This document shows positions 14,805 through 23,007 of a DNA stretch of 64,000 nt, in pieces. The translations under genes and the position numbers were made by a program. The DNA comes from Clavibacter phaseoli (GTDB lineage: Bacteria; Actinomycetota; Actinomycetes; Actinomycetales; Microbacteriaceae). The stretch covers positions 2,418,001 to 2,482,000 of the forward strand of contig NZ_CP040786.1 of NCBI RefSeq assembly GCF_021922925.1, in the 5' to 3' direction. Numbering within the stretch: the first letter of the stretch is position 1; each line of letters begins with the position of its first letter. The notes beneath the pieces are model-generated. The model was given only the letters and a program-made list of their open reading frames with translations. It did no database searches and was not told the DNA's origin.

Positions 14805-16388
14805 TCAGTGCCCGCGCGAGACCCGCCGCGGCAGGGCGAACACGAGCGCGAAGGCGACGACCGCGAAGATCGCACTGACGCCCATGGCCGAGGCCGACGC
14901 GTCGGTGAACGCCTGCGGCACCATCTGCGGTCCCTGGATCCCCGCGCCCGCGACGCCCGCGAAGAGCACGCTGCCGATGACCGCGATGCCGACCGCCGAG
15001 CCGACGCGCTGCACGGTGCCGATCACGCCGGACGCCGCGCCCGCCTCGGCGGGGTCGACCGTCGCGACGATGAACTGCGCGTTCGGGGCGATGAAGAGGC
15101 CGTTGCCGACGCCCGCGAGCAGCAGCGGGACGAGGAGCATCCAGCTGGTGAGGTCGGCGGCCGCCGTGTTCAGCAGCACGAGCCACAGCCAGACGAGGCC
15201 GACGCTCACGAGCGCCGTCCCGATGACGAGCACGGTGCGGCCGAGGCGGTTCGTGAGGCGGTTGCTCTGCGAGGAGCCGACGATGCTGCCGATCGCGAAC
15301 GGGATCGAGACGAGGCCGGACTCGAGCGCCGAGTTGCCGAGGCCCGACTGCCAGAGGATCGAGATGGTGAAGAAGATGCTCGTGAAGGCCGCGAAGTAGA
15401 CCATCGCGAGGATCACGCCGCCCGTGAAGGCGGGGTGCGTGAACAGGTGCGGCGGCACGAGGACGCCCTTGGAGCGGCGGGTCTGCATGACCTCCCACGC
15501 GCCGAAGAGCGCGAGGAGCACGACGCCGCCGGCGAGGGAGAGGTAGGTCCAGAGCGGCCAGCCCTGGTCCTGGCCGTCGATCAGCGGCACGAGCAGGGCC
15601 ACGAGGCCGGCGCTCACGAGCAGGATGCCGACGAGGTCGACGCCCGAGGCCGCGGGGGCCTTCGCCTTCGCCGGGGCGCCCCCGCCCTGCTGGCCGGACT
15701 GGGCGCGCACGTCACCCGCGACCTCCTCGGCCACCTGGCGACTCGGGAGCAGGAAGATCGCGGCGATGACGGTCGCGAGGCCCACGGGCAGGTTCACGAA
15801 GAAGACCAGGCGCCAGCCCGACTCCTCCCCCGCGGCCTGGATGATGAGGCCTCCCACGATCGGGCCGAGCGCGGACGAGACGCCGATGACGGCGCCCATG
15901 ATGGCGAACGCCTTGCCGCGCGCCTGCGGCGGGAACAGCAGCTGGATGAAGGCGGTCACCGCGGGCACGAACAGGCCGCCGGCGAGCCCCTGCACCACGC
16001 GCGCGATCACGAGCTGGAGGTCGTCCTGGGCCACGCCGCACGCGAGGCTGGCGAGCGTGAAGAGCGCGATTCCCGTCACGAACACCCACTTGTGCCCGTA
16101 GCGGTCGCCGAGGCGGCCCGCGGGGATCAGCGCGAGGCCGAACGCGAGCGCGTAGCCGGAGATGATCCAGCTCAGCGTCGACTCGGAGGCGTCGAGGCTC
16201 GTGCGGATGGTGGGCAGCGCCACGTTCACGATCGTGGTGTCGAGCAGCGCGATGAACATGCCGGCGAGCAGCACGATGAGCGCCTGCCAGGCGCGGCGCG
16301 AGACGACGGGGGCGGACGGGGATCCGGATGCGCCGGGCGCGCCGGAGCCGCCGGCCGCCGGGCGGGCGGATGCGGTGGTGTCGGACAT
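14805..16388 (-). CDS. DHA2-family MFS multidrug exporter
   Basis: Proton-coupled drug exporter of 527 aa with 14 predicted transmembrane helices (EmrB/QacA family). It carries LDTTIVNVALPTI in TM1 (motif D1 of the 14-TM families), GRLGDRYGHKW (motif A) and the motif-C-like segment ALGPIVGGLI in TM5. The N-terminal 30 residues and the central loop (QSGQQGGGAPAKAKAPA) are low-complexity cytoplasmic segments. AAAGGA precedes the ATG. It is divergent from a NarL-type histidine kinase/response regulator pair 307 bp away, and such pairs commonly control an adjacent exporter; that link is inference. Confidence 0.93.
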   Translation of the reverse strand: MSDTTASARPAAGGSGAPGASGSPSAPVVSRRAWQALIVLLAGMFIALLDTTIVNVALPTIRTSLDASESTLSWIISGYALAFGLALIPAGRLGDRYGHKWVFVTGIALFTLASLACGVAQDDLQLVIARVVQGLAGGLFVPAVTAFIQLLFPPQARGKAFAIMGAVIGVSSALGPIVGGLIIQAAGEESGWRLVFFVNLPVGLATVIAAIFLLPSRQVAEEVAGDVRAQSGQQGGGAPAKAKAPAASGVDLVGILLVSAGLVALLVPLIDGQDQGWPLWTYLSLAGGVVLLALFGAWEVMQTRRSKGVLVPPHLFTHPAFTGGVILAMVYFAAFTSIFFTISILWQSGLGNSALESGLVSIPFAIGSIVGSSQSNRLTNRLGRTVLVIGTALVSVGLVWLWLVLLNTAAADLTSWMLLVPLLLAGVGNGLFIAPNAQFIVATVDPAEAGAASGVIGTVQRVGSAVGIAVIGSVLFAGVAGAGIQGPQMVPQAFTDASASAMGVSAIFAVVAFALVFALPRRVSRGH

Positions 16389-16695
16389 GGGGGTCCTTTC
16401 GTGCCGGCGCGGGCGTCGGCGGTGGTGCGAGCGGATCCGGCGGGCGAGCGCACGATCGGGCGACGAGGGCGCGGGACGGGAGGTCGGGCGCCTCTCGTGC
16501 TGGCGGACGGCGCGCACGGAGGGGGATCCGCGGCGGTGCGGGAGAGACGGCCGGGCGGATGCGCCCGTCCCGTCAGTCTGGCACCGGTTGACCCGTGCGG
16601 CCTATCCCGATGTCCGGCCACAGGGTCCCGTCACCGGCTGCCGTTCCGTCATCCGGCGGATGCGGTGCGCCGGGCCGCGTCGATACCGTGGGCGG
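16389..16695. other. divergent intergenic region between exporter and kinase genes
   Basis: 307 bp without a supportable gene. It holds the exporter's SD (AAAGGA) at one end and the kinase -10 box at the other. GGCACCGGTTGACC (about 16580-16593) is a weak imperfect palindrome that might be an operator. Nothing else stands out. Confidence 0.5.
16684..16689 (+). promoter_or_regulatory. -10 box TACCGT, leaderless start at 16696
   Basis: TACCGT ends 6 nt before the kinase ATG at 16696, with no Shine-Dalgarno sequence. Confidence 0.6.
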
Positions 16696-18108
16696 ATGAG
16701 CGCCGCACCCGCCCCCGACAGCGTCGACCGGTTCTGGGTGCGCCCGCGGCCGGACCGCGCCGGGCTGCGCTTCGACGTGATCCTCGCGCTCGTGATGCTC
16801 GTGCTCACCACGTTCAGCGTGATGCAGTACTACGCGCTCGGCATGTACCCGACGCAGCCCGCGCCGTGGATCATCGCCGTCTGGATCCTGCTCATGACGC
16901 TCCCGCTGGCGCTCCGCCGCGTGCAGCCGGAGGCCGTGACGCTCGTGCTCGGCACCACCTTCATCGTCGGCGCGTACCAGTTCGTCCCGGAGCTGCTCTT
17001 CTCCAACATCGCCATGTTCATCGCCATGTACTCGCTGGGCGCCTGGGGCAGGAACCGCCTGCGGGCGAACGTCGTGCGCGGGATCATCGTCGCCGGCATG
17101 TTCGCCTGGCTGTTCAGCTCGCTGCTGCAGGCGTCGGGCTACTACTCGCTCTCCGGCGCCACCTTCGCGAACGCGCCCGACGGGGCCTGGATCCCGGCCC
17201 CCGTCGCCGCCGGCCTCATCTCCATCATCACCAACCTCCTCTACTTCGGCGGCGCCTGGTACTTCGGCGACCGCGCGTGGGCGTCGGCGCGCGACCGCTG
17301 CGCGCTCGAAGAGCGCACGGCCGAGCTCGCGACCGAGCGGGAGCGCGTCGCGGAGCAGGCGGTCACGCTCGAGCGGGTGCGCATCGCGCGCGAGCTGCAC
17401 GACGTCGTGGCCCACCACGTCTCGGTGATGGGCGTGCACGCGGGCGCGGCCAGGCGGGTCCTCGCGCGCGACGCCGACAAGGCCGCGGCATCGCTCGGCA
17501 TCGTGGAGGACAACGCGCGCAGCGCCATCGAGGAGCTGCACCGCATGCTCGTCGCGCTCCGCCAGGAGGACGACGGCCGGGGATCCGAGGGTCGCGCCGC
17601 CGACGCCGACCCGACCCGCACGGCGTCCACGCGCGGCGTCGAGCAGCTGCACGAGCTCGTGGCGGACGCGTGCGGCGCGGGCCTCGCCGTCGCCTACGAC
17701 GTCATCGGGACCCCGAGGCCGCTGACGCCCACGGTCGACCTCATCGTCTACCGGGTCGCGCAGGAGTCGCTCACGAACGTGCGGAAGCACGCCGGGACGG
17801 GTGCGCGCGTCGACCTCCGCCTGCGCTACCTCGCCGGCCGCGTCGAGGTGGAGGTGAGCGACCACGGACCGGCGGGCGCTGCGGCGTCCGCGGCGGCGGG
17901 TCCCGTGCGGAACGGGCCGGGCGGCCTCGGCCAGCGCGGCATGCGGGAGCGCGTGGCGGCGGTCGGCGGATCCATCGAGATCGGCCCGAAGGCCCGCGGC
18001 GGCTACCTCGTGCGGGCGTCGGTGCCGACGGAGACGGCGGCGGTCGTGCCGCCCGTGCCGATGCCCGTCCCGCTCGACGCGACGATCCCCGAGGAGACCC
18101 GCGCATGA
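16696..18108 (+). CDS. NarL/DesK-type sensor histidine kinase
   Basis: Membrane sensor kinase of 470 aa. Five or six hydrophobic segments span residues 26-190, followed by a coiled linker (EERTAELATERERVAEQ). The HisKA_3 dimerisation box is RIARELHDVVAHH with phospho-acceptor His 235. The HATPase_c domain has ESLTNVRKHA (N box) and GGLGQRGMRERV (G box). There is no extracytoplasmic domain of note, so it probably senses membrane state or an intramembrane ligand. Its stop overlaps the response-regulator start (ATGA at 18105-18108). The Ala/Gly-rich insert between N and G boxes (GPAGAAASAAAGP) is longer than usual. Confidence 0.94.
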   Translation: MSAAPAPDSVDRFWVRPRPDRAGLRFDVILALVMLVLTTFSVMQYYALGMYPTQPAPWIIAVWILLMTLPLALRRVQPEAVTLVLGTTFIVGAYQFVPELLFSNIAMFIAMYSLGAWGRNRLRANVVRGIIVAGMFAWLFSSLLQASGYYSLSGATFANAPDGAWIPAPVAAGLISIITNLLYFGGAWYFGDRAWASARDRCALEERTAELATERERVAEQAVTLERVRIARELHDVVAHHVSVMGVHAGAARRVLARDADKAAASLGIVEDNARSAIEELHRMLVALRQEDDGRGSEGRAADADPTRTASTRGVEQLHELVADACGAGLAVAYDVIGTPRPLTPTVDLIVYRVAQESLTNVRKHAGTGARVDLRLRYLAGRVEVEVSDHGPAGAAASAAAGPVRNGPGGLGQRGMRERVAAVGGSIEIGPKARGGYLVRASVPTETAAVVPPVPMPVPLDATIPEETRA

Positions 18109-18842
18109 GCGCCGACCCGACCGGCCCGGCACCCGCCGCGCCCGCCTCCGTCCGCGTCCTGCTCGTCGACGACCAGGCGCTCGTGCGCGCCGGGATCCGC
18201 GTGATCCTCGAGAGCGAGGACGGCATCGAGGTGGTCGGCGAGGCCGCCGACGGCGAGGAGGGCGTGCGCCTGGCCGCCGCGCTCGCGCCCGACGTGATCT
18301 GCATGGACGTGCAGATGCCGCGCCTCGACGGGCTCGAGGCCACGCGCCGCATCGTCGCGGATCCCGCGATCACCGCGGGCGTCCTCATGCTCACCACGTT
18401 CGACCGCGAGGACTATCTCTTCACCGCGCTGGACGCGGGCGCGAGCGGTTTCGTGCTGAAGAGCGCGTCGCCGGAGTCGCTCGTGGAGGCGGTGCACGTG
18501 ATCGCGCGCGGCGACGCGCTGCTCTCGCCCGACGTCACGCGCCGGGTCATCGAGCGCTTCGGCCGCGGATCCGGCGCCCCCGACGACGCCGCCGCGCCCG
18601 CTCCCGCGCCGACCATCCCGACCGACCCGCGCGTCGCCACGCTCACCGACCGCGAGCTCGAGGTGCTGCGCCTCCTCGCGGAGGGCCTCGCCAACGCGGA
18701 GATCGCCGAGCGCCTCTACCTCGGCGAGGCCACCGTGAAGACGCACGTCTCGCGCCTGCTGCTGAAGCTCGGCGTCCGCGACCGCGTGCAGGCGGTCGTG
18801 TTCGCGTACGAGCGCGGGATCGTGGTGCCGGGCGCGAGCTGA
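18105..18842 (+). CDS. NarL-family response regulator
   Basis: DNA-binding response regulator of 245 aa, partner of the kinase it overlaps. The receiver domain has VDDQ with the acidic pocket, phospho-acceptor Asp 68 in CMDVQMP, LTTF for the switch Thr and VLKSAS for the conserved Lys. A Pro/Ala-rich linker leads to a LuxR-type helix-turn-helix, LTDRELEVLRLLAEGLANAE with TVKTHVSRLL. Targets probably include the divergent exporter. The last six codons form one arm of the downstream terminator and the stop codon lies in its loop. Confidence 0.95.
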   Translation: MSADPTGPAPAAPASVRVLLVDDQALVRAGIRVILESEDGIEVVGEAADGEEGVRLAAALAPDVICMDVQMPRLDGLEATRRIVADPAITAGVLMLTTFDREDYLFTALDAGASGFVLKSASPESLVEAVHVIARGDALLSPDVTRRVIERFGRGSGAPDDAAAPAPAPTIPTDPRVATLTDRELEVLRLLAEGLANAEIAERLYLGEATVKTHVSRLLLKLGVRDRVQAVVFAYERGIVVPGAS

Positions 18843-18861
18843 TCCGCGCCCGGCACCACGA
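18820..18861. terminator. bidirectional terminator overlapping the 3' end of the regulator gene
   Basis: Perfect 17-bp stem (18820-18836 with 18845-18861) and 8-nt loop AGCTGATC. The left arm is coding sequence and the TGA stop (18840-18842) is in the loop. It lies between convergent genes and is the strongest hairpin in the window. Confidence 0.85.
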
Positions 18862-18869
18862 AGCCCGGG

Positions 18870-20291
18870 TCAGCGGGCCGCGACGTCCCCGCGCTCCTCG
18901 CGGCGACGGCGCAGCGCCGACTCGTCCTTGCCCACGATCGCGAGCAGCAGGATCGCGAGCGCGACGCACACGAGGATCAGCACGAAGGTCACGTCCCAGC
19001 CGAACGCGTGCACGGAGGCGCCGATGCCCGTGGAGGCGAGGGTCGCGCCGAGCACGTAGCCGAACAGGCCCGTGAAGCCGGCCGCGGTGCCCGCGACCTT
19101 GCGGGGGCTGAGGTCGAGCGCCTGCAGGCCGATGAGCATGACGGGCCCGTAGATCAGGCCGCCGATGAGCACGAGCGCCGCGAGCGACACCCAGAGCGGA
19201 CCGTCGGCGGGCGAGAGCCAGTAGATCGCCACGGCCACGCCGACCGCCGCCATGAACAGGATCCCCGTCGGCGAGCGCCGCCCGCGGAAGACCCTGTCGC
19301 TGATGTACCCGCAGAGGAGGGTGCCGGGGATCCCCGCGAGCTCGAACAGCGAGAACCCGGCGATGCCCTCGCCGAGGCTCGCGCCGCGCACGTCCGCGAG
19401 GTAGATGGGCGCCCACACGAGCACGCCGTAGCGGAGCGTGTAGACGAAGACGTTGGCGAGCGCGAGGTTCACCATGGTGCGGTTGCCGATGACGTAGCGG
19501 CGGATGGTCGACCAGGTCGACGCGCCCTCGTCGGCGGCGTCGGTCTCGACGGGCGCGGGGTCGTGGCGGTGCTCCTCGATGGGCGGCAGGCCCTCGGACT
19601 CGGGGGTGTCGCGGAGGAGCACGAAGGCGACCAGCGCGATCACGATGCAGACGATCGCCGGGAACCAGAACGCGCTCTGCCAGGTGCCGAAGGTCGCGAT
19701 GGCGAGGCCCGCGAGGCCGCCCGCGCCGGCGCCGCCGACGTTGTGGGCGACGTTCCAGATGGCGGTCTTCCCGCCGCGCTCGGAGGTGGAGAACCAGTGC
19801 ACGAGCGTGCGGCCGGACGGCGGCCAGCCCATCCCCTGGAAGAAGCCGTTGACGATCATGACCACCGCGAACAGCGCCACGGACGCGCCCACGGCCGGGA
19901 CGAACGCGACCACCAGGTTGGCGAACGCGGACAGCAGCAGGCCGATGGGGAGGAACCAGCGCGCGCTGCTGCGGTCGCTCACGATGGCGCTCAGGAACTT
20001 GCTGAACCCGTAGGCGAGGAGCACGCCGTTGGTGAGGATCCCGAGGCCGAGGGCGCTGAAGCCGTTCTCGTCGCGGAGGATCGTCGCCACCAGCGGCACG
20101 TTGTTGCGGATGAGGTAGTAGGCCGCGTAGCCGATGAAGATGCCCAGGAACACCTGCAGGCGCAGGCGGGGGTAGCGCTTCGCGACGGTGGCGTCGTCGA
20201 GCCGTGGAGCGGGCGGCGGAGCCGCCATGAAGGTGAGGAGCCCGCGGCGGACGGCGGACCCGTCGGGTCGGATGCGCTGGTCGGTGGTCAT
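18870..20291 (-). CDS. glpT: GlpT-like organophosphate:phosphate antiporter (MFS)
   Basis: Transporter of 473 aa with 12 predicted helices, of the OPA family that exchanges glycerol-3-phosphate or hexose phosphates for phosphate. Family signatures are GYAAYYLIRNNVPL in TM1 and WNVAHNVGGAGAGG in the TM4-5 region, matching the GlpT/UhpT WNxSHNxGG motif. A charged central loop separates the halves (EEHRHDPAPVETDA). AGGAGG lies 7 nt before the ATG. It is probably specific for glycerol-3-phosphate, but other phosphate esters cannot be excluded. A 12-bp palindrome upstream may be its operator. Confidence 0.88.
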   Translation of the reverse strand: MTTDQRIRPDGSAVRRGLLTFMAAPPPAPRLDDATVAKRYPRLRLQVFLGIFIGYAAYYLIRNNVPLVATILRDENGFSALGLGILTNGVLLAYGFSKFLSAIVSDRSSARWFLPIGLLLSAFANLVVAFVPAVGASVALFAVVMIVNGFFQGMGWPPSGRTLVHWFSTSERGGKTAIWNVAHNVGGAGAGGLAGLAIATFGTWQSAFWFPAIVCIVIALVAFVLLRDTPESEGLPPIEEHRHDPAPVETDAADEGASTWSTIRRYVIGNRTMVNLALANVFVYTLRYGVLVWAPIYLADVRGASLGEGIAGFSLFELAGIPGTLLCGYISDRVFRGRRSPTGILFMAAVGVAVAIYWLSPADGPLWVSLAALVLIGGLIYGPVMLIGLQALDLSPRKVAGTAAGFTGLFGYVLGATLASTGIGASVHAFGWDVTFVLILVCVALAILLLAIVGKDESALRRRREERGDVAAR

Positions 20292-20346
20292 GGTGCTGCC
20301 TCCTGGTGACGCATCGTCGCGCCGCAGACCACTCAACGCCTTCGCA

Positions 20347-20358
20347 AGACGATCGTCT
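20347..20358 (-). promoter_or_regulatory. 12-bp perfect palindrome upstream of glpT-like gene
   Basis: AGACGATCGTCT is perfectly symmetric without a loop, so an operator is likelier than a terminator. It lies 56 bp before the transporter ATG and 16 bp after the SDR stop. The regulator is unknown. Confidence 0.45.
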
Positions 20359-20373
20359 AGGGAAGGGGCCGGA

Positions 20374-21147
20374 TCAGAACCCCCCGCGCTGCGACATCGG
20401 GGACAGAACCAGCTCGTCGATCCGCACGTGCGGCGGCGAGGCGAGCACGAACATGGCGGCGCGCGCCACGTCGTCGGGCGTGAGCATCGCGGCGCGCTCG
20501 GCGGCGTCGGGCACGCTCGGCCGGAGCGCGAGGAAGTCGCTGTCGATCGTGCCGGGGCAGAGGTGCGTGGCGCGGATCCCGGCGCCCGCCTCCTGCGCGT
20601 TGAGGTCGCGCACGAGCGTCGAGAGCGCCGTCTTCGAGGCGCTGTAGGCGACCCCGGCGCCCGGCGAGTGGGTCCACGCCGCGTACGAGGAGACGAGCAC
20701 GACCGTGCCCCCGGACGCCCGCAGCAGCGGGAGCGCGGCGGCGACCTGGTGCGCGGGGCCGGTGAGGTTGGTCGCGACGATGCGGTCGAAGTCGGCGAGG
20801 TCCTGGTCGGCCCAGGATCGGCGCGGGGCGTTGAGACCCGCGGCGACCACGACGCCGTCGAGCCGGTCGATGCCCGCTACGGCGGCGGCGAGCGCGGCGT
20901 CGTCCGTGACGTCGAGCGGGGCGACGACCGCGGTGAATTCGAGGTCGTCGATGAGCGCGCGCGTCTCCTCGAGCGCCTCCCGGCGCCGGCCCGAGAGCAC
21001 GAGGCGCCAGCCGTCGCGGGCCGCGGCGACGGCGGTCGCGCGGCCGACGCCGGATCCCGCGCCGCTCACCCAGAGGGTCCGCGGGCCCGCCGATCCCTCC
21101 CCAGGCGCGTCGCCGTCGTGGTCGTCGTGCGTCCGTGCTCCGGACAT
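20374..21147 (-). CDS. short-chain dehydrogenase/reductase
   Basis: NAD(P)-dependent oxidoreductase of 257 aa. A polar 20-residue N-terminal tail precedes the Rossmann core with SGAGSGVGRA (cofactor loop), AAGLN in place of NNAG, LVSSYA for the catalytic Ser and YSASK for Tyr/Lys. The substrate is unknown; the C-terminal RIDELVLSPMSQRGGF resembles sugar- or keto-acid-acting clades. GAGGGAG precedes the ATG. It is divergent from another SDR gene at 21210 with 62 bp between starts, and it is followed by the GlpT-like gene on the same strand. Confidence 0.87.
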   Translation of the reverse strand: MSGARTHDDHDGDAPGEGSAGPRTLWVSGAGSGVGRATAVAAARDGWRLVLSGRRREALEETRALIDDLEFTAVVAPLDVTDDAALAAAVAGIDRLDGVVVAAGLNAPRRSWADQDLADFDRIVATNLTGPAHQVAAALPLLRASGGTVVLVSSYAAWTHSPGAGVAYSASKTALSTLVRDLNAQEAGAGIRATHLCPGTIDSDFLALRPSVPDAAERAAMLTPDDVARAAMFVLASPPHVRIDELVLSPMSQRGGF

Positions 21148-21209
21148 GGCGGTCTCCCTCGGTCACCCCTACGTTGAGGGAAACGCTATTAGGACTGTGG
21201 GGAACACGC

Positions 21210-22004
21210 ATGCTCATCGACCTCAACGACAGGGTCGTCGTCGTCTCCGGTGCCGCCCAGGGCATCGGCCGCGCCATCGCCGAGCGCTTCCTCGAGGAGG
21301 GCTGCCGGGTCTTCGGGCTCGACCTCCGCTTCCGCGATGCGCTGCCGGAGGGGATCACCGCGATCGTCGCCGACGTCACCGACCAGGCCTCCGTGCAGGC
21401 CGCGGTCGCGCAGGTGGTCGAGGCGGCCGGACGGGTCGACGTCCTCGTGAACAACGCGGGGATCAACGTGGAGGGGCCGGTCGAGACGCTCGAGCCCGCG
21501 CGCTTCCAGGCCGCGTTCGACGTGAACGTCGGCGGGGTCTTCCTGCTCTCGCAGGCGGTCATCCCGGCCATGAAGGCGGCGGGTGGCGGGCGCATCATCA
21601 ACGCGGCGTCGTTCGCGGCCGTCATCCCGAGCGTCGGCGCGGCCGCGTACGGCGCGTCGAAGGCGGCCGTCGTGCAGTTCACGCGCGTGCTCGCGAGCGA
21701 GCTCGGGCCGTGGGGCATCACCGTCAACGCGTACGCGCCCGGCATGATCCCGACGGCCATGAACGGCTTCGCCGAGATGCCGGAGCCCGCGCAGGACCGC
21801 CTGCTCGACACCCTCAGCATCCGCCGGTGGGAGCGGCCCGACGACGTGGCCGACCTCCTCGTGTTCCTCGCGAGCGACAAAGCCGCCTACATCACGGGCA
21901 CGCTCGTCGACGTGAGCGGCGGCAAGCTCGCGACGCAGATGCCGCAGCGCGCGTACGAGGGCGAGGGCGCGCCGGAGCGCGGGCCGCGGGACGGCGCGAG
22001 ATGA
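21210..22004 (+). CDS. SDR oxidoreductase, probable sugar or sugar-acid dehydrogenase
   Basis: Classical SDR of 264 aa: SGAAQGIGRA cofactor loop, NNAG, catalytic Ser in NAASFA, and YGASK. Acidic Asp after strand 2 (FGLDLRF) suggests NAD preference. Its stop overlaps the start of an SMP-30-type lactonase gene (ATGA at 22001-22004). A dehydrogenase that makes a lactone coupled to a lactonase that opens it is a standard arrangement in oxidative sugar pathways, so a sugar-1-dehydrogenase role is likely, substrate unknown. The ATG is preceded by a weak GGGGAA; the divergent region also contains TTGAGG and an A/T-rich AAACGCTATTAG, probably promoter or operator. Confidence 0.88.
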   Translation: MLIDLNDRVVVVSGAAQGIGRAIAERFLEEGCRVFGLDLRFRDALPEGITAIVADVTDQASVQAAVAQVVEAAGRVDVLVNNAGINVEGPVETLEPARFQAAFDVNVGGVFLLSQAVIPAMKAAGGGRIINAASFAAVIPSVGAAAYGASKAAVVQFTRVLASELGPWGITVNAYAPGMIPTAMNGFAEMPEPAQDRLLDTLSIRRWERPDDVADLLVFLASDKAAYITGTLVDVSGGKLATQMPQRAYEGEGAPERGPRDGAR

Positions 22005-22894
22005 GCGTCACGATCTGGGAGGCGCAGCCGCTCGACACCGTCCGCTCCGAGCACGCCGAGGCGCCGCTGTGGGACGAGGAGCGCGGCACCCTCCTCTGGG
22101 CCGACCAGTACGTCGGCATCGTGCGCGAGGCCACGCTGGATCCGGTCACGCTCGCGGTCGGGCCCGTCACCGAGACGCACGTGGGCGGCCCGGTCGGCGC
22201 GGTCCTCCGGCACGCGGACGGCGGCCACGTGCTCGCGGCGCGCGACGGCTTCGTCCGCCTCACTGCGGACGGCGGGCTGATCCCCCTGGCCCACGTGCTG
22301 CCGGCCGACGGCATCCGGCGCCGCATGAACGACGGCGAGGTCGATCCGCGCGGCCGGCTCTGGGCCGGATCCATGGCCTTCGACAAGATGCCCGGCGCGG
22401 GCGCGCTCTACCTCCTCGACCGGGGCGTCGCGACGACCGTGCTCGAGGGCGTCACCATCTCGAACGGCACCGCCTTCTCGGCCGACGGCTCCGAGATGCT
22501 CTACATCGACACGACCACGCAGCAGGTGCGCCGCTTCCGCGTCACCGACGAGGGCGGGCTGGCGGATCCCGAGGTGGTGGTCGAGATCGACCCGGCCGAC
22601 GGCCACCCCGACGGCATGTGCGTCGACGACGAGGGGTGCCTCTGGGTCGCGCTCTGGGGTGGCAGCGAGGTGCGCCGCTTCTCCCCGACCGGCGAGCACG
22701 TCGGATCCGTGCGGGTCGACGCGCCCCAGGTCTCCAGCTGCGCCTTCGTCGGCCCTGACCGCGACGTCCTCGTGATCACGACCTCGCAGGAGGGCTACTC
22801 GGCGGAGGACTCCGCGCGGCACGCGCGCGCGGGGATGCTGTTCGCGGTGCGGCCGGGGGTCACGGGGCCGGGGGCCGCGCCCTACCGGGACTGA
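22001..22894 (+). CDS. SMP-30/gluconolactonase-family lactonase
   Basis: Six-bladed beta-propeller lactonase of 297 aa (SMP-30/Gnl/LRE family) that hydrolyses sugar lactones using one divalent metal. The expected ligands are visible: Glu in EAPLWDEE, Asn/Asp in MNDGEVDPRGRLWAGSM, Asn in TISNGTAFSADG and Asp in DGHPDGMCVDDEGCLWVAL. It completes a two-gene unit with the upstream SDR (4-bp overlap). Gluconate, galactonate or arabinonate lactones are all possible substrates; the nearby arabinofuranose-type systems make arabinono-lactone worth testing. Confidence 0.9.
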   Translation: MSVTIWEAQPLDTVRSEHAEAPLWDEERGTLLWADQYVGIVREATLDPVTLAVGPVTETHVGGPVGAVLRHADGGHVLAARDGFVRLTADGGLIPLAHVLPADGIRRRMNDGEVDPRGRLWAGSMAFDKMPGAGALYLLDRGVATTVLEGVTISNGTAFSADGSEMLYIDTTTQQVRRFRVTDEGGLADPEVVVEIDPADGHPDGMCVDDEGCLWVALWGGSEVRRFSPTGEHVGSVRVDAPQVSSCAFVGPDRDVLVITTSQEGYSAEDSARHARAGMLFAVRPGVTGPGAAPYRD

Positions 22895-22961
22895 GGGCGC
22901 TCGCCGCCCATCCCCCACCGGGTTCCCCCACACGGCGGACGCCCCCGCGCATCCCCGGACC

Positions 22962-22967
22962 TAGCGT
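22962..22967 (+). promoter_or_regulatory. -10 box TAGCGT for the NatAB-type operon
   Basis: TAGCGT is a good actinobacterial -10. The message would start near 22974, leaving a leader of about 34 nt with the SD GAGGAGG at 22995-23001, so this operon is not leaderless. Confidence 0.45.
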
Positions 22968-23007
22968 GGGCAGCACGGATCACCCACGCCCACCGAGGAG
23001 GCCATTC

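Noticed and set aside
14790..18842. 1350-codon open frame on the plus strand covering the exporter and kinase genes
   Set aside because: Its first 600 codons are antisense to the DHA2 exporter and composed of Arg/Asp/Ala/Gly-rich low-complexity sequence. Only the end is the real response regulator. Long open shadow frames are expected at this GC content.
22966..23007. Upstream in-frame GTG start for the NatA-like ATPase
   Set aside because: It lies inside the probable -10 box TAGCGT. The GTG at 23008 has a strong SD at correct spacing.
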